From Bartonella grahamii subsp. shimonis (GTDB lineage: Bacteria; Pseudomonadota; Alphaproteobacteria; Rhizobiales; Rhizobiaceae), in assembly GCF_036327415.1 (NCBI RefSeq), contig NZ_CP123961.1:1612001-1676000 (forward strand): DNA of 64,000 nt, written 5' to 3'. Position numbers and translations under genes: made by a program. Below the pieces are notes generated by a model that was given only the letters and a program-made list of their open reading frames with translations, had not been told where the DNA came from and made no database searches. This document shows positions 53,501-63,145 of this stretch, one piece after another (position 1 is the first letter of the stretch; each line of letters begins with the position of its first letter).

Positions 53501-54351
53501 TGAAACTATTTCAACACTCTATACAACGTCGTACTTTTCTACGTTTATGGGTTTCTTTGAATATTCTATATTTGATCATTGCATTAGGGAATGTCACTTA
53601 CGCACACACTAAGTTTCCTCCCTTAACCGGCTATATCAATGATATGGCTCATTTACTTGATCATGCAACACAAAGAAACTTAACGGAAAAGCTAGCTACA
53701 CTCGAAGAGAAAACAGGAGATCAAATCGTTCTTGTGACGCTCCCTACTCTTTCGGGCAATGATATAGAAACATACAGCAATTCTCTGTTTCGCACATGGA
53801 GATTAGGTCAAAAACAGATCAATAACGGCATATTAATCGTCATTGCACCAAATGAACGCAAAGCACGTATTGAAGTAGGCTACGGTCTGGAAGGAGAACT
53901 AACAGATGCCATTTCCTCTGTCATCATTAATAGTTTCATGATTCCTAATTTTCGTGAAGGAAATTATCAAAAAGGAATTGTCGAATCCGTTCATGCAATT
54001 ATTAAAGTTATCACACAAAGTGATGCTGATTTTTCTTTTCGAATCAATCAAAAAGCTAAAGCTGTTGAAGAACAACGTAAACAAGCTGAAAAAGAAGAAA
54101 TGATTATAAATACAATCATGTTTCTCATTCTCTTTATAGTCGTTGGTTTGCCTATTCTTGCTATGATCTTTGGTAAAAAAATAGGTCCACGAAAATATCT
54201 CTGGATGGGTATTGTCTTCACACCTTGGTTTTTAAACTTAAATGCGAACGGTAGAGGTTCTGGTGGAATCTTTGGTGGATATTCAGGGGGAGGAGGATTC
54301 AGAGGTGGTGGTGGATCATCAGGTGGTGGCGGTGCAACAGGAAGATGGTAA
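53500..54351 (+). CDS. TPM-domain membrane protein (YgcG-like)
   Basis: The 283-aa protein has a membrane or signal segment at the N-terminus. A TPM domain covers about residues 43-170 (YINDMAHLLDHATQRNLTEK, TGDQIVLVTLPTL, RKARIEVGYGLEGELTDA). Helical linker and membrane segments follow, and the tail is very Gly-rich, ending SGGGGATGRW. TPM proteins with LemA are found at the inner membrane facing the periplasm and are linked to envelope maintenance or photosystem repair in plants. It starts at the last base of lemA. Confidence 0.9.
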   Translation: MKLFQHSIQRRTFLRLWVSLNILYLIIALGNVTYAHTKFPPLTGYINDMAHLLDHATQRNLTEKLATLEEKTGDQIVLVTLPTLSGNDIETYSNSLFRTWRLGQKQINNGILIVIAPNERKARIEVGYGLEGELTDAISSVIINSFMIPNFREGNYQKGIVESVHAIIKVITQSDADFSFRINQKAKAVEEQRKQAEKEEMIINTIMFLILFIVVGLPILAMIFGKKIGPRKYLWMGIVFTPWFLNLNANGRGSGGIFGGYSGGGGFRGGGGSSGGGGATGRW

Positions 54352-54468
54352 AACGAACATAACGATTTTTTAATAAAATTCATTGCACTTCTTATAAACT
54401 ATCTCTTAATCTTATTTTTTATTTTTCTGATTATAATACAAACTCAAACATCAAAATAAATACTACCA

Positions 54469-55206
54469 ATGACATTTGAATTGAAACATACGGATCGTAA
54501 TCACTTATCACATCATTTTAATGCAATTCTAGAAAATCCACCCGTTGAATGGAAGATAAGTGATCATCTAGTTGAGTATCCTGAAGCTCTGCGTTATATG
54601 CAAGAACGTGTAGAAAAAATTCTTGCAAAAACCGCACATGAACAAGTTTGGCTTCTTGAACACCCTTCTCTTTATACAGCGGGGACGAGTGCAAATAAAA
54701 AAGATCTTTTAGCACCTAATTTATTCCCTGTTTATGAAGCAGGACGTGGAGGTGAATTTACATATCACGGTCCAGGACAGCGTATTGCTTATATTATGCT
54801 CGATCTTAAACGCCGAAAACAAGACATTCGTGCTTTCATTAGTGCATTAGAAGAATGGATCATACAGATGCTTGCAAACTTTAATATTAAAGGCGAACGC
54901 AGAGAAGATCGCGTTGGTGTCTGGGTTAAACAGTCTCATTGCCCATCAAAACAAAAGGATCTTTCTGCCGAAGATAAAATTGCGGCTATTGGCATTCGAG
55001 TGCGCAAATGGATAAGTTTTCATGGTGTTTCTATCAATGTTAACCCTAATTTAACCCATTATTCAGGAATTGTTCCTTGTGGAATTACAAACTACGGTGT
55101 AACGAGCTTTCTTGATCTAGGGTGCCCTGTAACAATGTATGATATTGATATTGCTCTCAAAAACGCTTTCGAACAAATTTTTGGTCCAACAATTGATGTT
55201 TCCTAA
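54469..55206 (+). CDS. lipB: Octanoyltransferase
   Basis: LipB moves octanoate from acyl carrier protein to lipoyl domains, the first step of lipoate attachment. The 245-aa protein has [12 protein letters not shown] with the conserved His, [17 protein letters not shown] with the active-site Lys, and the catalytic Cys in [14 protein letters not shown]. The ATG at 54469 gives the N-terminus [19 protein letters not shown] seen in alphaproteobacterial LipB. No clear ribosome site is visible before it. Confidence 0.95.
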   Translation: MTFELKHTDRNHLSHHFNAILENPPVEWKISDHLVEYPEALRYMQERVEKILAKTAHEQVWLLEHPSLYTAGTSANKKDLLAPNLFPVYEAGRGGEFTYHGPGQRIAYIMLDLKRRKQDIRAFISALEEWIIQMLANFNIKGERREDRVGVWVKQSHCPSKQKDLSAEDKIAAIGIRVRKWISFHGVSINVNPNLTHYSGIVPCGITNYGVTSFLDLGCPVTMYDIDIALKNAFEQIFGPTIDVS

Positions 55207-55288
55207 GTGCATTGATTTTTAAATAAAAAACAGGCATAAAATTTATTTTAATGAATATTTTATTTTATGAGGTAGATAGTTAAACGCT

Positions 55289-57355
55289 ATGAGCGATAAC
55301 AAAAAGGATCTTTTTAGTGTTTTAAATAAAGCCCAATCTTGGGTAAATACAAAAGAAAACACTCTGCAGTCTCCAATGAAATCAAAAGCGATGATTTCAA
55401 AAAAAAGTGCAAAAGATATGCAGGAAGACGACTATAATGCCCTCTCTATTCGAGTGCTTGAGGGTTTAGAGCCCGTACGTTTACGCCCTGGAATGTATAT
55501 TGGTGGAACAGACAGCAAAGCTCTTCATCATTTATTTGCCGAAATTATTGATAATGCGATGGATGAAGCTGTTGCGGGTTATGCAGATTCTATTGAGGTC
55601 TCATTAGATAGGAGCGGTTATATAACCGTTACAGATAATGGACGCGGTATTCCTGTCGAAAATCATCCTCAAATGCCTGACAAATCTACTCTTGAAGTTA
55701 TTATGACACAACTCCACTCAGGGGGAAAATTTGATGGAAAAGCTTATCAAACTGCGGGCGGACTTCATGGAGTAGGAATTTCCGTCGTCAATGCTCTTTC
55801 TGATGATATGGAAGTTGAAGTTGCACGAGAACGAAAACTTTACCGCCAACGTTTCTCACGCGGTATTCCTCAATCTGGATTGGAAGATCTGGGAGATGTT
55901 TATAATCGTCGTGGTACGCGCGTTCGTTTTCATCCTGATTGTGAAATTTTTGGTGAAAAAGCAGCTTTTGATCCAGAAAAAATCTATAAGATGACATGCT
56001 CCAAAGCCTATCTTTTTGGTGGTGTAAAAATTCGCTGGACTTGTGATCCCGTCATACTTGAAAACGCAAAAAATACTCCTGAAAAAGCTATTTTTCATTT
56101 TCCCAATGGGCTTAAAGACTATTTACTCTCGTCACTAAAAGATGAATATCGAGTAACGTCAGAAATTTTTTCTGGCAAAACACAACAAAATAATGGCCAT
56201 GGCTCCGTTGAATGGGCTATCGCTTGGCATGGTGGTGATTCTTGTGTGCAATCTTACTGCAATACGATTCCTACAGGAGAAGGCGGAACACACGAAATAG
56301 GATTACGTCAAGCTCTTTTGCGTGGATTGAAATCCTACGCTGAGTTAATAGGAAACAAACGCGCAGCAATTATTACGTCTGACGATATTATGATTTCAAC
56401 AGCCGCGATACTTTCAGTCTTTATCAGTAACCCTGAATTTGTTGGACAAACAAAAGATCGATTAGCAACCATTGAAGCGCAGCGTATCGTTGAGAATGCA
56501 ATCCGCGATCCTTTTGATCATTGGTTAGCAAATTCCCCACAAGAAGCAACAAAACTTCTCGATTGGGTTATTGAGCGTGCTGAAGAACGTATTAGACGAC
56601 GCCAAGATAGAGAAATAAGTCGAAAAACCGCTGTCCGTAAATTACGTCTGCCCGGTAAACTTGCAGATTGTAGCCAGAACCATGCTGTGGGTGCTGAACT
56701 GTTCATTGTTGAAGGGGATTCTGCAGGAGGATCAGCTAAACAAGCAAGAAATAGAGCAAACCAAGCAATTTTACCTCTTCGTGGTAAAATCTTAAATGTC
56801 GCCAGTGCTGCACATGAAAAAATGAACTCAAGCCAAACAATTAATGATCTTATCCTTGCTCTTGGATGTGGAACACGCTCTAAATATCGTGAAAAAGATC
56901 TCAGATATGAACGTATTATCATCATGACAGATGCTGATGTTGATGGGGCTCATATTGCATCACTGCTCATTACCTTCTTCTTTCAAGAAATGCCTGACCT
57001 TATTCATCAGGGACATTTATATCTCGCCGTCCCTCCCCTTTATAGAATATCGCAAGGAGGAAAAGTTGCTTACGCACGCGATGACATTCATAAGGATGAA
57101 TTGCTCAAAACTGAATTTACTGGAAAAGCTAAAATCGAAATCGGGCGTTTTAAAGGGTTGGGTGAAATGCGCGCAGAACAACTTAAAGAAACGACTATGC
57201 ATCCTCAAAAACGTACATTGCTTCGTGTTTCTATTGATGCCGTGAAAATGCAAGAAACGAAAAAGACTGTAGAAAGTCTCATGGGAACAAAACCAGAAGC
57301 ACGATTTCGTTTCATACAAGAAAATTCTACTTTCGCTTCCAATCTAGACATCTAA
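55289..57355 (+). CDS. parE: DNA topoisomerase IV subunit B
   Basis: ParE is the ATPase subunit of topoisomerase IV, which separates daughter chromosomes. The 688-aa protein has the GHKL ATP site (EIIDNAMDEAVAG, VTDNGRGIPVE, GGLHGVGISVVNALS). The TOPRIM motif is FIVEGDSAGGSAKQARNRA, with metal Asp residues in IIMTDADVDGAHI. The PYRPLRGKILNV-type region reads LPLRGKILNV. The N-terminal 50 residues are a non-conserved extension typical of the Rhizobiales form. It distinguishes from GyrB by length and the ParE-type C-terminus. Confidence 0.93.
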   Translation: MSDNKKDLFSVLNKAQSWVNTKENTLQSPMKSKAMISKKSAKDMQEDDYNALSIRVLEGLEPVRLRPGMYIGGTDSKALHHLFAEIIDNAMDEAVAGYADSIEVSLDRSGYITVTDNGRGIPVENHPQMPDKSTLEVIMTQLHSGGKFDGKAYQTAGGLHGVGISVVNALSDDMEVEVARERKLYRQRFSRGIPQSGLEDLGDVYNRRGTRVRFHPDCEIFGEKAAFDPEKIYKMTCSKAYLFGGVKIRWTCDPVILENAKNTPEKAIFHFPNGLKDYLLSSLKDEYRVTSEIFSGKTQQNNGHGSVEWAIAWHGGDSCVQSYCNTIPTGEGGTHEIGLRQALLRGLKSYAELIGNKRAAIITSDDIMISTAAILSVFISNPEFVGQTKDRLATIEAQRIVENAIRDPFDHWLANSPQEATKLLDWVIERAEERIRRRQDREISRKTAVRKLRLPGKLADCSQNHAVGAELFIVEGDSAGGSAKQARNRANQAILPLRGKILNVASAAHEKMNSSQTINDLILALGCGTRSKYREKDLRYERIIIMTDADVDGAHIASLLITFFFQEMPDLIHQGHLYLAVPPLYRISQGGKVAYARDDIHKDELLKTEFTGKAKIEIGRFKGLGEMRAEQLKETTMHPQKRTLLRVSIDAVKMQETKKTVESLMGTKPEARFRFIQENSTFASNLDI

Positions 57356-57372
57356 TGTAAAAAATATCTCTT

Positions 57373-59157
57373 TCAAACGACTGCAGCTGCGTCAATCACG
57401 CGCAGTTGCGGATTGACCGTTCCATTCCAATAATTCAAACTAAGATGACCAGCTAAATGAATCATTTCACCAATATTTTCAAAAAGAAAATCACCAAGCA
57501 ATGTCCCTACAGCACGAAAAGCTATTCCCTGTAGTTTTTTTCCTTCAACATTAGATACAATGAGGCGAAGATGTCCTTTACCAACTTCAGATAGATTCAC
57601 CAATCGATGAGAAGGAAGAACAAAAACAGGTGTTGCGTTCCCTGTCCCAAATGGCCCTGCTTTTTCAAGCAACTCAAACAGCGCTTCATTAACACCAGAA
57701 GCAGAAAGAAAACCATCTATACTAAGGGATTTTTTTGCACGCAACTGTGAAACCATTAAAGAAACTTTTTCTTCTAGCCATTTTCGAAAAATTTCAATTT
57801 TTGTTGATTGAATTGTAATTCCTGCTGCCATACTATGTCCCCCTCCTTTTTCTAATAAATTTAATGTAACAGCTTCACGAACGAGTGCTCCTAAATCTAT
57901 ACCATTAATTGAGCGTCCCGACCCGACACCATTTCCATCTTCTTTCAAAGCAATAGCAAAAACAGGACAAAAAAAACGCTCTTTGAGACGGGAAGCAAGA
58001 ATACCAATAATTCCCGGATGCCATTCTTTATGAGAAATTACAAGTGATAATGGTGTTTCTTGATCTTCATAAAGAGACGCAATGTAAGATTCTGCTTGTG
58101 CTAATTGAATGTTCTCCATTTCTTGGCGTTCTTGATTAAGCCGGTCTAATTGTTCTGCTATTCTATCCGCCTCATCTTTATTCTCACAGCTAAGCAAACG
58201 TGCCCCTAAAGCTTGATCACCAATGCGCCCTCCTGCATTAATTCTAGGACCTAACAAAAAACCTAAATGAAAACTATTAAGCGGCTCCCCTATTCGTGCA
58301 ACCTTTGTTAAAGCTGTTATTCCTAGATTATGCATAGAACGAGCAACTTGAAGACCTTTTATCACAAAAGCACGATTAACCCCTTGTAATGGAACGACAT
58401 CACATATGGTTGCCAATGCAACAAGATCAAGCATACTTAAAAGATCAGGTAGCTGCCCTTGGAATTGTTTTTTCCGCAGCAAATGATGAACCCAAGCTAA
58501 CGTAACAAAAACAACGCCCGCTGCACATAAATGCCCCTGTTTAGAAAAATCATCAGGACGATTAGGATTGACAAGAGCAACGGCTTCTTGATGAACCTCT
58601 GACATTTGATGATGATCTAAAATCACAACATCAGCACCAGCAAGCCTCGCTGCTTTTACTGCATCTGGACTGTTTGCGCCACAATCAACAGTGATAATTA
58701 ACCGAGCGCCTTCTTGCACAAGCATCCTCATTGCTTGTTCATTCGGACCATAGCCTTCAACAATACGATCAGGAATATAAATTTTGGCTTCAATACCAAA
58801 ATAACGAAAAAAACGCGCTATGAGTGCTGAAGAACAAGCACCATCAACATCATAATCACCAAAAACAGCAACCTGTTCTTGATTGAGAAGAGCCTTAACA
58901 ATACGCTCTGCAGCGCATTGCATATCCCTAAAACTTTCTGGATCAGGCATAAGCGTACGTAATGTTGGATTAATAAAGGCAACAGCCTCCGCTTCATCCA
59001 CATCTCTTGCTGAAAGTACTCGAGCTAACTGATCTGGAAAACCAAATTTTTGAGAAATAGCGCGCGCATTATTTATCCCTTGAACATCAAGGGCATCTAA
59101 CCAAGCTTGACCACAAGCAGAAGATTCAACATTGAGAAAATAACGAGACCGCTGCAT
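57373..59157 (-). CDS. recJ: Single-stranded-DNA exonuclease RecJ
   Basis: RecJ degrades single-stranded DNA 5' to 3' in recombination and mismatch repair. The 594-aa protein has the DHH phosphoesterase motifs VFGDYDVDGACSSALIARF, ITVDCGAN, and VILDHHQM, then the DHHA1 region GKGHLRLIV and GGGHSMAAGITI. It lies tail-to-tail with parE with only 17 bases between stops. In several relatives recJ follows glpX, so the gene order is rearranged here. Confidence 0.95.
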   Translation of the reverse strand: MQRSRYFLNVESSACGQAWLDALDVQGINNARAISQKFGFPDQLARVLSARDVDEAEAVAFINPTLRTLMPDPESFRDMQCAAERIVKALLNQEQVAVFGDYDVDGACSSALIARFFRYFGIEAKIYIPDRIVEGYGPNEQAMRMLVQEGARLIITVDCGANSPDAVKAARLAGADVVILDHHQMSEVHQEAVALVNPNRPDDFSKQGHLCAAGVVFVTLAWVHHLLRKKQFQGQLPDLLSMLDLVALATICDVVPLQGVNRAFVIKGLQVARSMHNLGITALTKVARIGEPLNSFHLGFLLGPRINAGGRIGDQALGARLLSCENKDEADRIAEQLDRLNQERQEMENIQLAQAESYIASLYEDQETPLSLVISHKEWHPGIIGILASRLKERFFCPVFAIALKEDGNGVGSGRSINGIDLGALVREAVTLNLLEKGGGHSMAAGITIQSTKIEIFRKWLEEKVSLMVSQLRAKKSLSIDGFLSASGVNEALFELLEKAGPFGTGNATPVFVLPSHRLVNLSEVGKGHLRLIVSNVEGKKLQGIAFRAVGTLLGDFLFENIGEMIHLAGHLSLNYWNGTVNPQLRVIDAAAVV

Positions 59158-59453
59158 TATTGTTTATTTTATAATGAAGAACGATAAAATACAATCATGC
59201 GTTAAAGATAAAATAGTCTTTTGCAACATTCATTTTAAGTTTAAATTGTCCACAAACTTCTTTTAATGCGGTATTATGATACCTTTCTTATAACATATTG
59301 TTTTATAAAGTTTTTATTTTCTCTTGACGTCAACAAAAAGACATTATATCAGATCAAATAGTATGCGTTAAATATTTCGCTATGGTAACAATTTTCAACG
59401 CAAAACAGTAAAAATTCCCTTATATTAAAAGGGTTCTAATAAAGGATACTTCT

Positions 59454-59918
59454 ATGGCAACTTTTTCACAAAAGCCAACTGAAGTGGTGAAAAAATGGGT
59501 TATTATTGACGCAGAAAACCTTGTTTTAGGTCGTCTTGCCACATTTGTTGCTAACCGCTTACGTGGCAAACATAAAGCTACATTTACTCCACATGTTGAT
59601 GATGGTGACAACGTTATTGTCATTAATGCAGCTAAAATAGCTCTCACTGGCAAAAAATATACGGATAAAAAATATTATTGGCATACCGGCTATATTGGTG
59701 GAATCAAACAGCGTACAGCACGTCAACTTCTTGAGGGGCGTTTTCCCGAACGCGTTATTGAAAAAGCGGTAGAACGCATGATTCCTCGTGGGCCTCTTGG
59801 TCGCCGTCAATTGAAGAATCTACGTGTTTACGCTGGAAGCCAACATCCACATGAAGCACAACAGCCTGAATCTCTTGACGTTGGTACTTTAAACCGCAAA
59901 AACAAAAGGATTGCTTGA
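59454..59918 (+). CDS. rplM: 50S ribosomal protein L13
   Basis: The 154-aa protein is full-length L13, an early-assembly 50S protein. [37 protein letters not shown] and [19 protein letters not shown] are characteristic. A ribosome site (AAAGGAT) precedes the ATG. It overlaps the spacer to rpsI by none; only two bases lie between the two genes, the universal rplM-rpsI pair. Confidence 0.97.
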   Translation: MATFSQKPTEVVKKWVIIDAENLVLGRLATFVANRLRGKHKATFTPHVDDGDNVIVINAAKIALTGKKYTDKKYYWHTGYIGGIKQRTARQLLEGRFPERVIEKAVERMIPRGPLGRRQLKNLRVYAGSQHPHEAQQPESLDVGTLNRKNKRIA

Positions 59919-59920
59919 TT

Positions 59921-60406
59921 ATGGCTGAAATTAATTCTCTTTCTGAGCTTAGCATAGTAACAAGTATTACAGAAACACATGAAAATGTTGTCCCTGTCCA
60001 CGTGCAAAAGCTTGATTCACAAGGACGTGCTTATGCAACAGGAAAGCGTAAAGATGCTGTTGCACGCGTATGGATTAAACCAGGTTCTGGAAAAATAACG
60101 ATCAACAATAAGGAATTTGACAAATATTTTGCTCGTCCTGTTCTTAGAATGATTCTTCGTCAACCAATTGTTGCAACAAACAGGGATACTCAGTTTGATA
60201 TTATTGCAACCGTTGCAGGTGGTGGTCTTTCCGGACAAGCTGGTGCAGTGCGCCATGGCATTTCCAAAGCTTTAACCTATTACGAACCAGAACTTCGCTC
60301 AATCTTGAAAAAAGGTGGTTTTCTTACCCGTGATAGCCGTGTTGTTGAACGTAAAAAATATGGTAAAGCAAAAGCACGTCGTTCTTTCCAATTTTCAAAG
60401 CGTTAA
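59921..60406 (+). CDS. rpsI: 30S ribosomal protein S9
   Basis: The 161-aa protein carries an N-terminal extension of about 30 residues, common in alphaproteobacteria, followed by the S9 core [19 protein letters not shown] and [20 protein letters not shown]. The C-terminal [17 protein letters not shown] tail reaches into the decoding site. I chose ATG 59921; an in-frame TTG six bases upstream would overlap rplM. The gene is followed by a strong terminator. Confidence 0.97.
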   Translation: MAEINSLSELSIVTSITETHENVVPVHVQKLDSQGRAYATGKRKDAVARVWIKPGSGKITINNKEFDKYFARPVLRMILRQPIVATNRDTQFDIIATVAGGGLSGQAGAVRHGISKALTYYEPELRSILKKGGFLTRDSRVVERKKYGKAKARRSFQFSKR

Positions 60407-60429
60407 TTTCAATTTTTGTACAATGCATA

Positions 60430-60458
60430 AAGCCTCGGATAAAAACGAGGCTTTTTTT
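60430..60458 (+). terminator. Rho-independent terminator after rpsI
   Basis: AAGCCTCG (60430-60437) and CGAGGCTT (60446-60453) form an 8-bp GC-containing stem with an 8-base loop, followed by a T-run. It lies 24 bases after the rpsI stop. Confidence 0.9.
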
Positions 60459-60710
60459 AACTGCTAAAACAGACGTTTCGTAGAAGAAATTTATATCTGT
60501 TAGAAGAAAATAAGAATGCAAAACAACCGTATCTTCTTAAACAAGAGCTAAAAAATAGATCAAAAAATTCAAAACCTCAGTTTCAATTTTTTAAAATTTG
60601 TATTTTGCTAATAGACATATCCACGTGCTAGAATACAAAAATATCTGTAATATAACTTTAGTTATCTCATAAGCTTTTCAATGTCTTTTTCTATCATCAC
60701 TTAACAAGCT

Positions 60711-61076
60711 TCAGTCCAAGAAATGCTTTACCATTGTGATAAACTGCGGGACGGAAATAGGTTTTGACATATACTCTTCACATCCACTGGCACGAATTCG
60801 TTCTTCATCCCCTTTCATAGCAAAGGCTGTTACAGCAACAACGGGAATCGATCTTAATTCTTCATCTGCTTTTAATTGTTTAATAACATCTATTCCAGAG
60901 ACCTCTGGCAACTGGATATCCACAAGGATAAGGGATGGCATTGATGAACGCGCCAAATCTAATGCCATAAGACCATTCCGCGTTTCAATGGTTTCATAGC
61001 CACTCGCTTCTACGAGATCACGGAATAGCTTCATATTAAGCTCATTATCTTCCACGATCATGACTTTTTTTGACAT
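60711..61076 (-). CDS. divK: Single-domain response regulator DivK
   Basis: DivK is the cell-cycle receiver that, when phosphorylated, inhibits the CckA-CtrA pathway through DivL. The 121-aa protein is a lone receiver domain: acidic pocket VEDNE at 8-12, phospho-acceptor Asp53 ([11 protein letters not shown]), Thr83 in AVTAF, and Lys105 in [11 protein letters not shown] 61076 gives the family N-terminus [14 protein letters not shown]; longer in-frame starts would only add low-complexity sequence. pleD, which follows divK in many relatives, is not downstream here. A decayed duplicate of its 5' end lies at 62238-62368. Confidence 0.94.
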   Translation of the reverse strand: MSKKVMIVEDNELNMKLFRDLVEASGYETIETRNGLMALDLARSSMPSLILVDIQLPEVSGIDVIKQLKADEELRSIPVVAVTAFAMKGDEERIRASGCEEYMSKPISVPQFITMVKHFLD

Positions 61077-61409
61077 TAGTATAACTTCCACCCTTCTTAG
61101 ACAAAATAGAAATGAATCTACATTCTCTTTGCTTAAGATAAAATGATAAAAAAAATTGTAAACCACAAATAGTCGTAGGATTGTGTCACCGTGTATTTTT
61201 AAGTTGATATGAAAAGTTTATGGATATTTCAATTAATGCATTCGCGTTTTTATCACAAAAAATATCAATCACAAACTTAGCTTAAATGCGTATTTTAAAG
61301 AGGGAAAAATTTAAGTAGCCTTTAAAATAGCTGATTAGTTAAATTTAATGTACCATATATTGCCCCCCCAAACAATATCTTAAGGATATCATTAAGAGTA
61401 AAATATCTT
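61077..61409. other. Spacer between divK and the small secreted protein
   Basis: Holds the divK upstream region and a run of seven C at 61363-61369. No gene is supportable; open frames such as minus 61322-61507 are shadows. Confidence 0.5.
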
Positions 61410-61769
61410 TTAATTAAGAGCCCATGCACTATGAGCAAGAGCATCGAATACTTTCCCACCTGTTGTTCTTTTAGGACCCGGTGGCGTTCTAGTAAAGAAA
61501 TATACAAGATATGCGACTAAACCAAAAATTAATGCCTCCGCCCCCATTAAAGCCACAACTTTTTGGACATTTTTCTCAGCCCCTTGTTCTCCAAATTGGC
61601 TAATAATCATATTAACAGCTTTAATAACTCTATTTTCCTGTGTCATTACAGAAATGAAACCAGCATTTTGAAATCTACCATTTAAAGAATTGGCATTGGC
61701 TCCTAAAACCTGTGAAAAGAAAATAGCGACTGCAACCACACATAACATACAATGCTTAAATATTTTCAT
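61410..61769 (-). CDS. Small secreted membrane protein, paralog of 48167-48529
   Basis: The 119-aa product has a signal peptide (CMLCVVAVAIFFSQVLGANA), the family stretch AGFISVMTQENRVIKAVNMI, and a membrane helix ALIFGLVAYLVYFF at about residues 75-90. It ends in a basic Pro/Lys-rich tail with VFDALAHSAWALN. I chose ATG 61769, with AGGTGG as ribosome site; ATG 61772 is equally close. It lies between divK and a decayed divK copy, as if the duplication event brought it in or surrounded it. Function unknown. Confidence 0.68.
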   Translation of the reverse strand: MKIFKHCMLCVVAVAIFFSQVLGANANSLNGRFQNAGFISVMTQENRVIKAVNMIISQFGEQGAEKNVQKVVALMGAEALIFGLVAYLVYFFTRTPPGPKRTTGGKVFDALAHSAWALN

Positions 61770-62237
61770 CATAACCACCTATTAATGTTCAATAAAATAA
61801 ATTTTCTTTACCGCCCCCTCTAAATAGAAAACATTACATCATCTATCGATAAAGTATATTTATCTTCTGACAATACAATTTTTTAATTTAATTTTGTATT
61901 ATATTACATTTACAATACATCCGTTACATGTTTATCTTAAGTTTGTCAATTATTTTATTTGTGTTTTTATATTGTATAGTTTAATGATAAAAATATATTA
62001 AAATAAAATTATTTTATTGTTTTTATTATAATTTTAGCTTTATTACCATAAATATTATTAGCTATTATAGTATAAAAAATATCATAGTGTTGTTTTTCAG
62101 TTACACATGTCGTTTTTTATTTTTTTGTATAATACAGTAAGATAAGTATTTTAAAAGTTTACAGAAAACAAAAAATTAGCGTAAGCACCAGTTTAGTTCT
62201 TTGATTGAAAAAGCTAAATAAGATAAGAGATAACTTT
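61770..62237. other. Extremely AT-rich gap
   Basis: No gene is supportable. It contains the upstream region of the small secreted protein and long A/T runs between 61860 and 62060. Confidence 0.5.
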
Positions 62238-62368
62238 GGTGGACGCACCAAATCTAATGCCATAAGGCCATTACACATTTCAACGATTGCACAACCATTC
62301 GTTTCTACAAGAACACGGAATAAATTTAATAAAGTTCATTGTCTTCCACGATTATAACTTTCTGACTT
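62238..62368 (-). pseudogene. Decayed duplicate of the 5' end of divK
   Basis: This block matches 60945-61076 (first 43 codons or so of divK) in the same orientation. CCAAATCTAATGCCATAAG, TCGTTTCTACAAGAACACGG-like, AAGTTCATTGTCTTCCACGAT correspond to divK with about 20 percent changes and small deletions. The start codon is lost. It ends six bases before the ABC permease stop. Confidence 0.8.
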
Positions 62369-62373
62369 TTATA

Positions 62374-63144
62374 TCATCCCCCTAATCCATTAAATTTACG
62401 AATTGTTTTCTTATAACTTATGAAAGTCATAGCAATAAAAAGAAAAGCGCTCAACAGAAGATATCCAATATTCCACTCATTTTTACCAAATAACAGTGAA
62501 ACGGGCAAAGAAGCAGAAAAAGCCATGGGAAGCATAAACAAAAGCCATTTTACAATGCTTGAAGGATAAATTCCTATTGGTACAAATGAAAGCTCGTAAA
62601 TCATTTCATGAAAATATTCGACAGGCATCTTACGACTAATAATAAATGTTACAAAATTAAACATCATGAAAAAACAAATATTGACGATAAAAACACAAAA
62701 TATTGCAACAATAAAAGAGATCCATCTTAGCTTAAGATCGGATATATTCGGTAATGATACAAATAAATAGGCGCTAACATAAAGAACAAAGAGCTTGATC
62801 AGATTAAGTGGTTTACACCAACCAAATAACATCAATAACCAGATTGAAACAGGCTTTATCAAGTATGGCTCAATTTTACCATCCGCTACTTTTTCAAAAA
62901 ATGTTTCAATAGAATTAGTAAAAATATTCAAAAATATTCCAAGTAAAACAAAAACAACAAAGATAAAATGAATTTCATCTCTGTTATAATTACCGATCTT
63001 TCCTGAAAAAGAAGCTATTCTATCAATAAATATGAATTGAATAAAATAATAGCATAGAGAAAGAATAAACTCCCCAGCCAAATTCTTACCGTAAACAATC
63101 TGTCGGCAGATATTCAGGCTGATAAAATAAAGGATTATTTTCAT
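62374..63144 (-). CDS. ABC-2-type exporter permease (second subunit)
   Basis: The 256-aa protein has about six membrane helices and belongs to the uncharacterised ABC-2 permease pair (COG3694/COG4587 type). It carries NYNRDEIHFIFVVFVLLGIF early on and the characteristic KVADGKIEPYLIKPVSIW, the cytoplasmic loop that docks the ATPase. It ends FNGLGG, echoed by the sister subunit. ATG 63144 directly follows the sister stop (TGAGATG); an ATG at 63162 would overlap it. Substrate unknown; relatives export lipids, peptides or antibiotics. Confidence 0.85.
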   Translation of the reverse strand: MKIILYFISLNICRQIVYGKNLAGEFILSLCYYFIQFIFIDRIASFSGKIGNYNRDEIHFIFVVFVLLGIFLNIFTNSIETFFEKVADGKIEPYLIKPVSIWLLMLFGWCKPLNLIKLFVLYVSAYLFVSLPNISDLKLRWISFIVAIFCVFIVNICFFMMFNFVTFIISRKMPVEYFHEMIYELSFVPIGIYPSSIVKWLLFMLPMAFSASLPVSLLFGKNEWNIGYLLLSAFLFIAMTFISYKKTIRKFNGLGG

Positions 63145-63145
63145 C

